A stretch of DNA of 34,323 nucleotides from Pezizomycotina sp. ARF18 (taxonomy: Eukaryota > Ascomycota). The notes under the pieces were generated by a model. The model was not told the origin of the DNA, made no database searches, and saw only the letters and a program-made list of their open reading frames with translations. A program made the translations under genes and the position numbers. Each line of letters opens with the position of its first letter. The stretch's first letter is position 1. This document shows positions 11,993 to 23,113 of the stretch, in pieces. The stretch covers positions 188,076 through 222,398 of the forward strand of contig AZLU01000009.1 of NCBI GenBank assembly GCA_002224055.1, read 5' to 3'.

Positions 11993-14050
11993 TCAAAACA
12001 AAAATCCTCCGAGGTGACAGAAAAGGTGTTTTTTTCCTATCTTAAAACTACCTGATAATTCTTTGTATACCCTAGCGTATTGGGTTTTTACGGTAGTATT
12101 TTGCGAAGGTAACAAAGTTTTGAAGTAGGATGACTGCCCTTTCACATAGACAAAGGCGAGAGCTTTGGGCATAGGCATAAGGCGACGAGTAATTCCTTGC
12201 CCGCGCTCAACATCGACAGGTTCTTCAAATCGAAAGTCTTTTTCGCTCTCGCGAAGGCGAAAGTGTTCGTTTTTCTTTTCCTCCTTACCCCCCGCGTCAA
12301 AAATCCTGTCGAAACCATTCTCATCACGATATATTTCAGAGCATATTTGTAACGCTGGCGAGGTGGAAAGGGTTCTTTGCTCTAATTTCCTTGAAATTTG
12401 GGTTAACGAAAGAACCTCATACAAATCCATAAGGCAAGAGCATTTTTGTAACGCTGACGGGATGAAAAGGGTTGTTTGCTCTAATTTCCTTGAAATTTGG
12501 GTTAACGAAACAACCTTCTCATACGAATCCACGAGGCAAGATAATTCATAAGCTCTAAATTCTGAAATTTCAGGGATTTCACGAAATTCTGAAATTTCAG
12601 GGATTCCACGGGATTTAAAAAGTGCCAGTAGGCAATCTAGATAGTCGTAAATAAATACCAACGGTCTTTCGTAACACCTCATGCCAAGAATGCTATATTT
12701 GGCGGTGAAAAAAGCGAAAATGATTTCGAATTGGAGATAACTGACGGATTGATATAAAATTCCCTGCTCAAGCCTGCCGAGTTGGGACCTAGTGAACATA
12801 TGAAATTGGTCGCTAATTCGTCGGAGTAACGCAGGATAGAAGTATATGACCTTTTTGAGTTTTTTAGGAGAGATTCAAGATCGCAAGGAGGGCTGTGTAG
12901 GTTTTCTATGCCATTGGCAAACGATACAAGAAATTTCTTAAGATCTTCGTGGTTTACTGCGGGCTTATTGAGATGCCGATTGAAGGCGGTTAAAAAATTA
13001 TCCGTATGAGCTCTTGCTTGGCCAATGCCCAGTTTATGGCTCCTGTAAAAGCCTAGGGTATCGAGATAAAAGCCTAGGGTATCGAGATAAAAGTCTGCAG
13101 GTAAATCTGCGTTAGGCGATTAGATTGTACTTAAGCAAGGAAGCGCCTTACATACCCAATACAAATCCCGTTTCGTTCCCAATCTCGGAGAATATATCAA
13201 CCCTTATGCACGTACGCTGCCACAAAGCCCCATTTTGTGAATAACGCTGACATTCTCCGCATGGGAGTTTACCGCTGCACTATAAATTCCTTAGTTTCGA
13301 ATGTCCCATGTGCTTCTTAGTAACACTAGGGTTTGATATATTTACCTTCTTACGGTACATCCGGCATCTTATGCAGGGAGAAACTTTCGCGACCTCTTTC
13401 ATTCCCTTCTGTCTTTGGCTGTCCGCTTCCTCATCTTAGTAGGACGATCGGGTATATCCGCTGAAAAGACGTATTTGTATTCCGAAGGTACCGATGGTTC
13501 ATGATAAATCGAAAATCAGTTTCAGGCGGCGAGTTCTCATTGCGTTTGCGCTTCTTTGCGTTGAAATTTACAAACTCGAATTCCATTTCCTTGGGTGGGT
13601 TTTGGACCGTTTGTGTTGGGGCGAGCGCTGGATCTAAGATTGCCTCTGCAAGTAGATACACTTATTGGTCTAGAATTTTCATAGAGGAATTTTGTATAAT
13701 ATTCTTACCCGTTTCGATTGCAAAATCGTTGGAATTCGGGAGGGTAGAGAATCCATATTCATTTCGTGCACAAAATCGTCCGGAAGTCTCTCGATTCTTG
13801 AGATATTCATTAGGTCCTCCGCAGGCGCAATGTCACAAGGCAATAACTTCAGGCAATCCGCTGATAAAGCTGAATTCGGAGAGTGAATCGCGTTTATTTC
13901 GGTCGATATCTGCGTTTCCAATTGTTGTGTATTGTAATTATTAATAGCCGGAGTATCATAGCCAACTTCCGACTCACACAACCATTCGGAGAAGTCGACT
14001 TGGTCCTCTGCAGGCGCAAAGAAGGTACTCAATGAAGCGTCGATGTCCAT
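11993..14050 (-). CDS. Zn2Cys6 (C6) zinc cluster regulator, frame-broken
   Basis: A fungal binuclear zinc cluster DNA-binding protein. ATG 14050 (MDIDASLSTFF) opens an acidic N-terminal exon to 13709; a probable intron at 13646-13708 follows, then a Lys/Arg-rich linker (NAKKRKRNENSPPE). The cluster is split by an intron at 13280-13345: CIRCRMYRKK in one exon joins CSGKLPCGEC plus a later TCIR in the next, giving Cys spacing x2-x6-x5-x2-x12 (13375 to 13208). A third intron, 13107-13155 (branch CTAAC), leads into a helical body beginning DLPADFYLDTLGFY. One-base slips lie near the first intron, near 13430 and 13398, and near 12800. The C-terminal half carries three in-frame tandem duplications (listed separately). 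Zn2Cys6 with an N-terminal extension before the cluster is less common than a cluster at the extreme N-terminus. Stop at 11993. Targets unknown. Confidence 0.7.
12341..12541 (-). repeat. Tandem duplication, 99-bp period, in coding frame
   Basis: Two copies of a roughly 99-102 bp unit, starting at 12341 and 12440, inside the last exon of the Zn2Cys6 gene. Each encodes a 33-34 residue unit built around SLTQISRKLEQ, followed by a TL-SAL-C motif. The core of 32 bases covering this motif is nearly identical between copies while the flanks have diverged, so the duplication is not brand new. Confidence 0.9.
12561..12612 (-). repeat. Tandem duplication, 27-bp period, in coding frame
   Basis: Two copies of a 27-bp unit beginning at 12561 and 12588, encoding the nine-residue repeat PEISEFREI/PEISEF in the Zn2Cys6 gene. 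Each unit contains GAAATTTC, an inverted repeat. Confidence 0.9.
13051..13092 (-). repeat. Tandem duplication, 21-bp period, in coding frame
   Basis: Two copies of a 21-bp unit starting at 13051 and 13072, encoding YLDTLGF twice at the start of the last exon of the Zn2Cys6 gene. The copies are identical over the unit, suggesting a recent event. Confidence 0.9.
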
Positions 14051-15997
14051 ATTTCTAGATTATATCTTGATTCTTTCGGTGTATACTGTACTGAATTGAA
14101 CAATATCGACGAAACTTCTCGTCCGTGAGCACGAGATGATCACTTTATATATCCGTCTTAATCAGTAACACAAGGCTTTTGACTAGCGTCCGTAAATTTC
14201 AAACCCGCCTAGTGCGCTCGTCGCGAAGCACCTCCGGTCGCTAGAATAGGAAATCTCCGCGAGACGAGATTTTCAGGAGGCTCGGAAATCCTTCTCGCGG
14301 TCTTTCATTGGCGGAGAGAATGTACGTATCTTTCTCCGGTCGCCCAAACGGGAAAATATTGTTTAAAAGCAAAAAGAGCAATATTACTACTGGTGAATTA
14401 GTTGGGCGAACTACAAAGTTCGAACTTGATATTGGCCTTCTGAACAAGGTAATGATACCCACCACTTGACGCTTCGATCCTATGTCGTACTCCGAATCTC
14501 TCGTGCGTTTAGTTTAATCTCCTTATAATACTATTAAAACCTATTTTCAATTCGATATTCATTAATCTAAGCGTTGGAGAAAAGTTCGCACCGAAACTCA
14601 CAACCGTATAACATGAAATAGACCTTCCAAACGAGCTCAACGAAACCGGCTAAAGTGATACCGATCTAGCAGATTACGTTAGATATTTCGTAATAGTCAT
14701 TTTCTGGTTCAGTTATGAGAATCTAACTGATATTTCTATCCTAGCAATTCGGTAATTTTCTCAAAACAGTTAGCAGTAATCTATAATCTATCCACAAATC
14801 GTGAACATTTAGAAACAATATTACAGTCTGTACTCATTGCTTTAGCCTATTCCCCATCGATTAGCGTAAAACTGATAGAGAGGATTGTTTACATGTACTA
14901 TTGGCGGAATATCGAATTATAATCTGGTTTATTGAAAAATGGTTATGAATATAACAAGCCGCCTAATTTATAAAATTTTCCTTAACCCTACTAATTTAGC
15001 ACATTTGGGTTCATTTTTCTATTGTAGTCGAAACTTTCGGCTAAGAAATTTATATCGTGTTTCGTTGGTAATAACGAATTGTCATCCCCGCATTGCGTTG
15101 AGCACACAAAAGATGTATTTACGTAACTTATACTTCATAATGCTTTCAATCAGTCAATTTTTTCATTTCCATAAAATGCAGAGAGAAGCACCGAAGTCAA
15201 TATGTTAGTTTCTATGCATTGAGTCTCGGTGTCTCCTCAGCCTTAAGACCTGTTAAACAGAAAGATGTCATACAGTAGTGTATTACCGACTATATATCCA
15301 AGGCCCTCGGCTAAATAAACTTGGGATTGAAGCATGAAATCTTAAATGACTCCGGCAAAGACAGTGGCTTTCGCTAAAGCGCTAGTTTCTGCACTCGAAG
15401 ACACTTCGGGAGATCGATGAGAAGCTTAGCACTGCCCTACTCTGCTGCCTGAATGCCGGTATCTCCATTAGCTTAAGAGCATCTATGTTCAAGCTAAACC
15501 TTATTGACCTGTCGTTCATAATAGGAAACGACAGCACCGTATACAGCTAGCATCATGCGGCACTTGTAAAAAGCGTCACAATAACTCCCCAACCCTCGCA
15601 CTCTCCGAGACTCCGAGATGAAGCGACAACGATATATAAAGGTGGGCTAATTTTCATGATGACGAAGAACTTAAAAACGCCCTCGGAATATCGGCAGACG
15701 AATCAGTCTCTGGTCCTTTTTTGTTTCTTTCATGAGAATGCAGAACGTGTTCAGTGCTATATAGGGATTATCGGACGCAGGAGAATACCACAGTTCGCAT
15801 CCTCTTTCTCCCGATTGGCGGGTTTAACCGGAAATTTCCATTTCCAGTCCGCCCAGCCCACCCAATAATAGGCGCATTTTTAGACCGGGATATGGCGCCG
15901 CATTACGATTAGGGCCGCATATACCTTAAATTTGAGCGCCATCGTTGGGTTCTGGGCCGCGTCAGTTCATGGGTGTTCCTTGTGATACACACACCTT
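14051..15997. other. Gene-free AT-rich stretch
   Basis: The left part is presumably the promoter of the Zn2Cys6 gene; TATATA-type sequence occurs near 14145-14152, about 100 bp upstream of its ATG. The remainder has short frames only, none with splice structure or recognisable motifs. No terminal repeats seen. Confidence 0.45.
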
Positions 15998-16279
15998 ATG
16001 CTGGTGATCGGTCCATCGAGACTCGCGGAACTATTTTTCCCCCAACCGCCCAACGTGAGGGGAAAAAAGACGAAAATCCTCGTCTTTGTGTCCTTTTGTA
16101 CAGGTACTTCTCTGATCGGTTCCCTTTTGTTTATCGAGGGATTCATCAGGGATTCAATTTATAATGGTTATAATTCGCAGAGGTATTACCGGACGCCACC
16201 AGCGGAGAACTCGGGAAATGTTTCTCATTTACTTATCTGCGGGGCAGCCGACCCTTTTTTCCTGCTTCTTTCTTTGTGA
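15998..16279 (+). CDS. Possible 5' exon with one membrane segment
   Basis: ATG 15998 opens 93 residues with a basic stretch (RGKKTK) followed by a convincing membrane helix (ILVFVSFCTGTSLIGSLLF). It sits about 500 bp upstream of the first secure exon of the multi-pass membrane protein at 16795 and on the same strand, so it could be a 5' exon of that gene, joined through decayed sequence, or chance. I could not connect the two in frame. Confidence 0.22.
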   Translation: MLVIGPSRLAELFFPQPPNVRGKKTKILVFVSFCTGTSLIGSLLFIEGFIRDSIYNGYNSQRYYRTPPAENSGNVSHLLICGAADPFFLLLSL

Positions 16280-16794
16280 GGGACATGCCGATGAGGATAG
16301 AAGTGGTTCCCTGCTCGCCATCCCTCGATGGATCCAAGTTCTCAACTACGACAATAATACGCTCAGAAGGAATACCGAGAACATTTCTTCACGGGGGGAA
16401 AGTCGGTTAGCGGGTTTGACTCTTGAGGGGAACCTTGCGACGCGAGGGACTATTAGACGAGTGATCGTTTTTAAACCAAACAAACGAAACTGCGATAAAA
16501 AGGGAAATGATCAAACGAAACTCCTAAAACGTGGTCTAGAAAACGTTCCTGAAATTGTTTCTATAGCTAAGAGTAGTTCTCGATTCGGTTCCGTGGTTTC
16601 ATGCAGACGCGGGACGAACTGCAATTATCGCCACGTTCTTCAGCAGAAGTGCATTCTCTTTCATTTTAGTAAAATAGAACGCCAGCTGGGTCTGCGGCAT
16701 GCGTTCTTTTGTTTGCTATGTTTTCTCGCTTCACTTGTTTGTTTTTAATTTTGGAACAAAAGCCTTTCGGAAATCCCGGCTAGCTAATCGGCAG

Positions 16795-18608
16795 ATCCAG
16801 ATAAATGGTACAAGTACAAAGTCGTACCTGGGCCAGTCGATTTTGACGTGTCGGTCAACGTCTGCATCTCCGTCTTCGTCTTCGTCTGTATCAAGCTGCT
16901 CGCCTTCGCGTTCCTCGAGCCCGTTACTATCTATTGGTGGCGGCAGGCAATTCTGGGCATGACCATTCGAGGTTTGCAGCATGACTACGGAGCCGGCAGG
17001 AGTATTACCGCGGCAATAAAGAACTTCAAGATGTTCAACTAGCTCTGCGTCTGCACAATACCCTTTACGATCTTCGGGTCTGTCGGCCCGATCCTGCAAA
17101 AGTCGAGCATCACTCAGATCCATAATTCAAACTGGAATTTGGATATTCCCAAAGAGATGAAGACTGGTCTACAAACGAAGCTCGCAACAACTTTCCCTGC
17201 GGGCAGGTCGGCATGGTACAATTCCAAAGGGAACTTCATCAGGCTGCAAGATCTTACCTGGGCGGCTGAAAGCTCTTACCTTGCGAACTCTCAGACGACA
17301 TCGCGATTACTCGCTAAGGTCAGCGGCTGTCCGCCATTAAACCCTAATAGGGTTGTTTCACAATGCGAAGGCTTCTTTGAGACCATCGGATGGAATTATA
17401 CTTGTCTCCCAGACCAACTCCTTGACATCACGGCCTCGAAACCCCCCAGACTTTCTTCGGCGTCTCATTCGGTTATGACGCAATTAGTGATCCCTGGCGC
17501 ATTTATTTAAACATAACCTTCAAAGAAAGCGAGCAATGCACCGGCCCAAATGCCATTCGCTTGAGGCAGTGTTTCCTTAGTCCTGCCATCGTTGAGCTTC
17601 CCATTATCTTCGACATGTTCAAACCGAACGGCACGGAGGCCGGGTATGACCTGGAAGATTTTCACAGTTTACTTGCTCAAACGAATTTCAATGGCACGAG
17701 CAGACTTCTGAACAATTCCGCCGATTACGAGGGGAACTATAATCTTGCAGTCCTATCTTTTGGCAAAGCGAAACGTTACAACATCTCAATCCCGGAATCT
17801 CAAGCTGATGAGTTGACCCAATCCGACAAACCAGTAAGGGAGGTGACGTATCCTACACGCGATTCTGGCGATAGGATCCATCGTGGGTCGACGATCCTGC
17901 AATAACGATAGGCGGTTTCGCGGATGCCTTCAGTGGCATATTGAGTACCTCCCACAAAGTCCAAACCGAAGCTCTGAACGATAGCGACACCGTGTTGACC
18001 ACCAACGGTTCATTCTGGACGGACTACTTCGATGACAGCTTTACTCCTGAGAGGTAGAATGCCGTGTACACCTGCAAAACGGTGTTTTACGACCCAACCA
18101 GCGATGCCATAGACACTATCCGGGACATAATGCTGCGCTACTCCGTCCTTGTACAGTATTATAATCCATTTGACCATCTAGCGTTTGGCGAGAATAGCTG
18201 GAACCCGCAGAACCACACCTACTAAAAATATGTGGCTGTCATGCCAAACCGCAGCATGTAGTACAACGCCACCGGCACTGTCTACCATACCAGCTGCTTC
18301 CTCGTCGGTGTCGGTGTGTTCATCATGTTACTCGGCATTGGGTGCATCTGCTCCCTCTACTGGGCTTCTGGATGATCGGCCGCAAGGTCAGCCTTTTCCC
18401 CTTCGAGATGGCGAGGGCTGTTACGCTGCCTGACAAGCCCGAAACCTTCGGCGCCAGGGCTAACGAGGCGTCGAATGTGCCGGTGGACGACTTCATTCTC
18501 CTCGTCGGCAGCGTAAAGGTGAAGTACGGCAAAGTCTCGCCGGGAGTCCTCGGTATGGACGTGGCGGAAGCGGTGCAAGAGTCGAAGTACGGCGTACACT
18601 GTAGATAA
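16795..18608 (+). pseudogene. Fungal multi-pass membrane protein of unknown function
   Basis: Matches a large family of uncharacterised filamentous-fungal membrane proteins: a membrane helix (CISVFVFVCIKLLAFAFL), the YWWRQAILGMTI motif, an Arg/Ala loop, a PILQKSS segment, a long N-glycosylated outer domain, then a late helix (FLVGVGVFIMLLGIGCICSL) and the closing FWMIGRKVSLFPFEMARA plus KVKYG. The first exon seen starts after a good acceptor (GCTAAT...CGGCAG, AG at 16793-16794); the 5' end is missing or unrecognised. One-base slips lie near 17450 (beside a run of six C), 17880 and 18365. Four in-frame stops with intact flanks lie at 17040 (TAG), about 18056 (TAG), 18223 (TAA) and about 18259 (TAG). 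Each could derive from CAG or CAA by C to T change. Slips may be errors; the stops suggest true inactivation. End TAA 18606-18608. Confidence 0.62.
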
Positions 18609-20241
18609 TACTTATCGGAGCATTGTGTTTTTTTAATGTAATTAGCTTTCTTTTGTTTAATGTTTTATGGGTTTTGGTGTTTTGATTTTGGGGAATTTGA
18701 GAGGGATGCGTTGGTGTTTTTTTCATGGTTTTAATGATATTTAACGCGTAATAGTTATGTATTTCACGAATTCATTGAATATAAGTCATACTCTTATATA
18801 AAACACTCAAATCACAGTGCTTTCCAAGAACTCGAATTGTGTATAAGCCTTTTCATGAGCAATATTGAAGGGATTCCTTTAATCCTTCGGATCAAGGTGT
18901 ATCTTGAACTTTCGGAAGCGGAGCGAGACAAATTGCACTGGTTCAGTAAATCTAGTTTAAGCGGAAGTATAGTAGCATTCCAGAAACGGAATTCAGGGGA
19001 TGAGACGTATTTGAATAAGGATGATGAATAGTTCATAATCCGCAATGAGACCATCGCTCTCCAAGTGAGTCTGATACTGTCCGTCCAATTCTGCGAAAGT
19101 CAAGGCGAATACCACTACTGTGCACTGGCAGTATACGTATATACGTTTGAAGAATGGCTACGAAGGCTCTAGCAAAATCAAAACCATTCCGGTTCACAGC
19201 TGTGATTAACAATCTTATACCTGGATGCAGTTATAGACGTCATGCTACCTCGGTGACTAATTATACCGGTCGAGCGACGTAATTATTTCTGTAAACGTTG
19301 AAAAAACTGAGAAACCTGACTGACTTGATATTCAAAAGTTTGAATTTTGCTTGGATCACCGCTGTCAATCTACCTCTAAGCGAGATTCCCATTCTCGGTA
19401 TAGTCTTGCGAGCTCTCCGGCGCGCGCCGCAAGCAGCGATCTTTTACATCTTCTCGCAATTTTCTTTCTGCTTGTTGGATTATAAAGGAGAAACATTCCT
19501 GCAGAATTGTAACCCTTGTTTTATAACTCTGCTTTTTGATGGCGGTGATCAAAGGCTCTCTAATAACCAGCTCCTCGTGTCACGTCGTGGTTTCGGATGA
19601 CCGATGTTTTGCATTTATCCTTTGGCAGAACTTTGAAGTTTATAAGAAAACTCCCGTCGCGGGGTAAGCGAGCCTTGAGCGCCCATTATGAAGAGCTAAA
19701 TGGGCAAGTAAAACACTATGATGGTGGCAAACGTCCGCCGCAGAACCCCCACGCGTTGATCACACGGTTATAGACCGAGCGCTATCCATGAACCATGTCT
19801 ATCACACACCGAAAGGAACATTTAGCTACAAATATTTGTTTAATACGCTCAATGTAGCAATACAGATACACAGGAGTCTGAATTTAGAGGATGGACGCTC
19901 ATGTTGGTTCCGAGTCCTTATTCTCCAACGGATGAATGGGTTGGTCGTTACCTAAAATATAGCGTATATGAGTTCCGTTTTTCCGTTGAAGTTTATGGTG
20001 CGTTCATCTCGTTTGCGTTTCGACGTTTCAAGCTTTTTTTGGGGCTGTCGATCATGTAAGGATGAAAAGCAGTATATAAGACTTTAGGAAACCCTGGATT
20101 CAAATAATCTATCCCGGGTTGATAGAATATCGCGTGCTAAAGAAAAATCCTCATTTTTGAGACCCATAAGTCTATGGGCGTTTGAGCTTTTGTGCAATAA
20201 ATTTACATAGGTTCAGGTTATGGTCTGATATTTCCATAACC
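18609..20241. other. Gene-free stretch
   Basis: No supported gene. A T-rich segment at 18628-18735 is probably the 3' UTR of the membrane protein gene. Short frames at 18861-19031 and 19298-19600 lack splice structure, ATG starts or recognisable motifs. Confidence 0.45.
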
Positions 20242-21472
20242 ATGATCCGGGACATCACTTCGTAGTATGCTTCCCCTTTTCCTCATCACTCTTCCTTCAG
20301 CTAAACTAATCCCTTCACAACTCCTACTAGGCCATAGCATGGCGCACCGTCACCTTAACATTCCTCCTAACGCTAACCCGCATCTACGTCCGCGTCTACC
20401 TCCGCAGCAGCAGCGGCCTCTGCTGCTCCGAATCCTGGAAATGGTCCGAATACTTCGTCATCTCCGCCTGGCTAATATTCTTCATCGAAGGAATCTGCAT
20501 CAGCATATCAAACTCCGCGGGTTGGTACAACTACAATCCCAACTTCCAACAGACCGACGAAGAAGTGATACTATCGTATAAAGTCATTACTTCTCGGTCG
20601 CGGTGTATATGCAGTGCATGTACAGCGTCAAAGCGGCTATGCTGTGTTTTTACAACGAGGTTGTTACGAGGGAGATGCGGAAGTTATGGTGGAGTATTAG
20701 GGTTGCGGGTGTTTTGGTGTTTGTCGGGGCGGTTACTAGTGCTTGTGTTTTATTGTTTGGGTGTTGGCCTATTAGCAGAAACTGGTATGGCTTATCTCCA
20801 CCTTCATTTCTAGGGACCCAAGTGATACTAATCGACTCATAGGTCGCTCGGAGACGACGCCTGCGCTCCTATTTTAGATTACAACATCGACATCACAATA
20901 ATGGTCTTCCACCTCGCCACAGACCTGATAGTCTGGACATTTCCCTTTTTCCTGCTCTCGCTGCTGCGGGATATATCGACCAAAGAGAAAATATCCGCGG
21001 CGGGAATGTTCGCCCTCGGAACCTTCTGCGTATTCTGCGCGGCGTGGACGCAAGCCACGAGCTGGTGGGGTGGAACCAGCGGAGTATTGCGACGGTATTA
21101 GGCATGATAGTAGAGATGACAACGGCGGTTACGGTTGCGTGTGCTCCGGCGTTCAAGGTTTTCGTCACCAGGACGAAGAGGAAGACTATCATGAGTAGGA
21201 GTAGTAAGAGGACGGAAGGTAGCACAGTGAAGACACTAGAAACGTTGAAGAGCGGTTGCGGTATTATAAGGACGATCGACGGCGATGGAGATGTGAGGGA
21301 GATATTGCCGTCGGATGAGACGAGGTACTCGAGCACGCGTGGGATGTTAAGAATGGAGAATAGGCATGTAAGACAGAAAGTAGTTGAGATGGATAAGGCA
21401 CTTAGTTGCTCGAAGGACGGCAGAAGAAATGCCGGACAATCGAGTATCATGGATTTTGAATTTGGCGTTTAA
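20242..21472 (+). CDS. Rhodopsin-like (PTH11-type) integral membrane protein
   Basis: A seven-helix fungal membrane protein of the rhodopsin-like or PTH11-related class, in which some members sense surfaces or small molecules. The secure part begins at 20331 after an acceptor (CTACTAG) with TLTFLLTLTRIYVRVYLR, then EYFVISAWLIFFIEG, a YMQCMYSVKAAMLCFYNE helix, VLVFVGAVTSACVLLFGCWP, the family signature PISRNWS across the intron, and TDLIVWTFPFFLLSLL. The intron is 20785-20842 (branch TACTAAT). Slips of one missing base lie near 20590 and 21075. The C-terminal 100 residues are hydrophilic, basic and probably cytosolic. The start is uncertain: ATG 20242 is possible as a short first exon, ATG 20267 lies inside the inferred intron. 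Stop 21470-21472. No CFEM domain was seen. Confidence 0.68.
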
Positions 21473-21914
21473 AATTTTAGTTATACTAGACTATGTCTAT
21501 ACTATAATGATATATATGTATAATATGCATACGTAATGCGAGCACTTCGTTCATCTCCAATGATGAACGTATTTAGACTATTGGAGTGATATCTAGGCGC
21601 TGTAGAATCCCAAACTTACCGTCTGATATCTTATTTTAGTGATGAACGAGCGTAAAAAAAATAATAGGCTAGGTACGAGACAAGTCTGATATAATATTTG
21701 TCACGGCCGGACTTCTCGTTAGCCTGTGATATATTTAATTCATCTTTTAAGGATGGCTAAGCTTTACTAGGCCCTGGTTTATAGACATTGCCCCACCTTT
21801 CTCATTAGAACCCTTTTGATATTGACATAATCTACTTTGAATTTTATTATCCTACTACTCTCCTACTAAACAGAAAATATAAAGATTAAGATTTTTTACA
21901 ACTTGAACCGCCGA
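21473..21914. other. Intergenic, convergent 3' ends
   Basis: AT-rich sequence between two convergent genes, presumably carrying both 3' UTRs. No gene seen. Confidence 0.5.
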
Positions 21915-22583
21915 TCAAACAAGTCCAACTGCAATAGCAGCAACGCCGCTAGCCAACATGATCAGCGCAAAGTTGGACTCTACCCTACCGGCAGCATTCT
22001 TCTTCTTCCCCTTCTTCGCGGGAGCGCTAGCAGAGGGAGTAGCAGACCGCGCAGCAGCGGCGGTAGACTTGACGACCTTCTGAGTAACAGAAGCGCTCTT
22101 CGACACGACTGAAGCAGCAGGCGGCGCGGCGACGTCGGCGGCCGTAGCATCCTCGTCGTCGTCGAGGGGAGCGGAAACCGATCCGGCACTCCTGAGGCTG
22201 GAAGAGGATGATCCTCCGGCGCCGGCGGCACCGGCGTTAGTTCCAGCTCCGGAGGCGGGGCTGCCGGCACCGAGGCCGCTCAAGGAGGAACTAGAGCCGG
22301 AGGAGCCAGTACCGGCGGTGGCAGCCCTGGTTGAAGCTCCGATGGGGTTGACGGTGAGGCCGGAGACGGAACCGGTTCCGGAATTTCCGAGCTAGATAGA
22401 TACAGGACAATTAGCTAAAGGTAGCTTTTAGGTAACAATAAAAGTAGGCTACGAGATAAAGGTAAGGAAATATATAACTTACGCTACTACCAGCTCCACT
22501 TCCAGCTGCCCTCGGGGAGGCTCCCGTTTGAGCGGAGACCGCTGTGGCGGCCAAGGCGATGAGAGAAAGGTCCTTAATTGCAT
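21915..22583 (-). CDS. Small secreted Ser/Ala/Gly-rich GPI-type protein
   Basis: A probable cell-wall or surface protein. ATG 22583 gives MQLRTF; after a one-base slip near 22565 the signal peptide continues LSLIALAATAVSAQ. The intron 22392-22482 (donor GTAAGT, branch CTAAT, acceptor CTAG) splits exon 1 from a long exon 2. The mature part is low-complexity Ser, Gly, Ala and Thr, with an acidic patch (PLDDDEDATAADVAAPP). It ends with a basic KKGKKKN patch and then a hydrophobic tail (FALIMLASGVAAIAVGLV), as in GPI-anchored proteins. Stop TGA at 21915-21917. Length is about 190 residues. There is no enzymatic domain; such proteins are usually structural or adhesive. The basic patch before the tail is unusual. 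Confidence 0.72.
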
Positions 22584-23113
22584 CGTTGCGGTTTGCTTTT
22601 GCTAATGAGATGACTCTAGCTGTTGCCTTGTGTCTGTAAGTTTTAGGGTTTGATCGATACGATATGTGTGCGATAATGCGTGAATAATTTGTATCTGGCA
22701 AAGGGGCCCCCTCATCTTATAGTAGGAAAACGAACTACTAGAATCAAGCATACAATCTTTAGACATGATGACGACGGTTCGTAGTTCTAGATTAATATCG
22801 AAGCTTCATGATCGTCTTTGTCGTCATTAGGTAGTGAAGTCTCACACGACACCTCTATCCTAGAGTTTTGAAGGATAAGTCTAGATTATCTCGAGTACGT
22901 GAAAGTTTCTTCGCCCCATACTTTTCGATACACCAATAGAACTTTATTGTAAACCTTAGCTAAGGTCAAGCTTTTCCGTTAGACCTATAGTTTAGCAGCC
23001 TTTCGGGTTACTCTGTATAAACAGTGACACACCGAGGAACCATTTTTACGTCGCCCTCCTCTTTCATCTCACAGTAGCACCGCCATGTAAGCAGAAAAAT
23101 CACCACCAACGAC
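22584..23113. other. Intergenic between divergent genes
   Basis: Between divergently oriented genes, so it should hold both promoters. No gene or clear motif was seen. Confidence 0.45.

Noticed and set aside
16164-16748. 194-codon frame with a CCCH-like string (SCRRGTNCNYRH)
   Set aside because: Only a partial zinc finger spacing, no ATG context or splice structure, and composition typical of chance translation.
16795-18608. Alternative genetic code reading TAG/TAA as Gln
   Set aside because: The protease, MFS, P450 and GPI-type genes end normally at TAG, TAA or TGA and contain no in-frame stops, so recoding is not needed.
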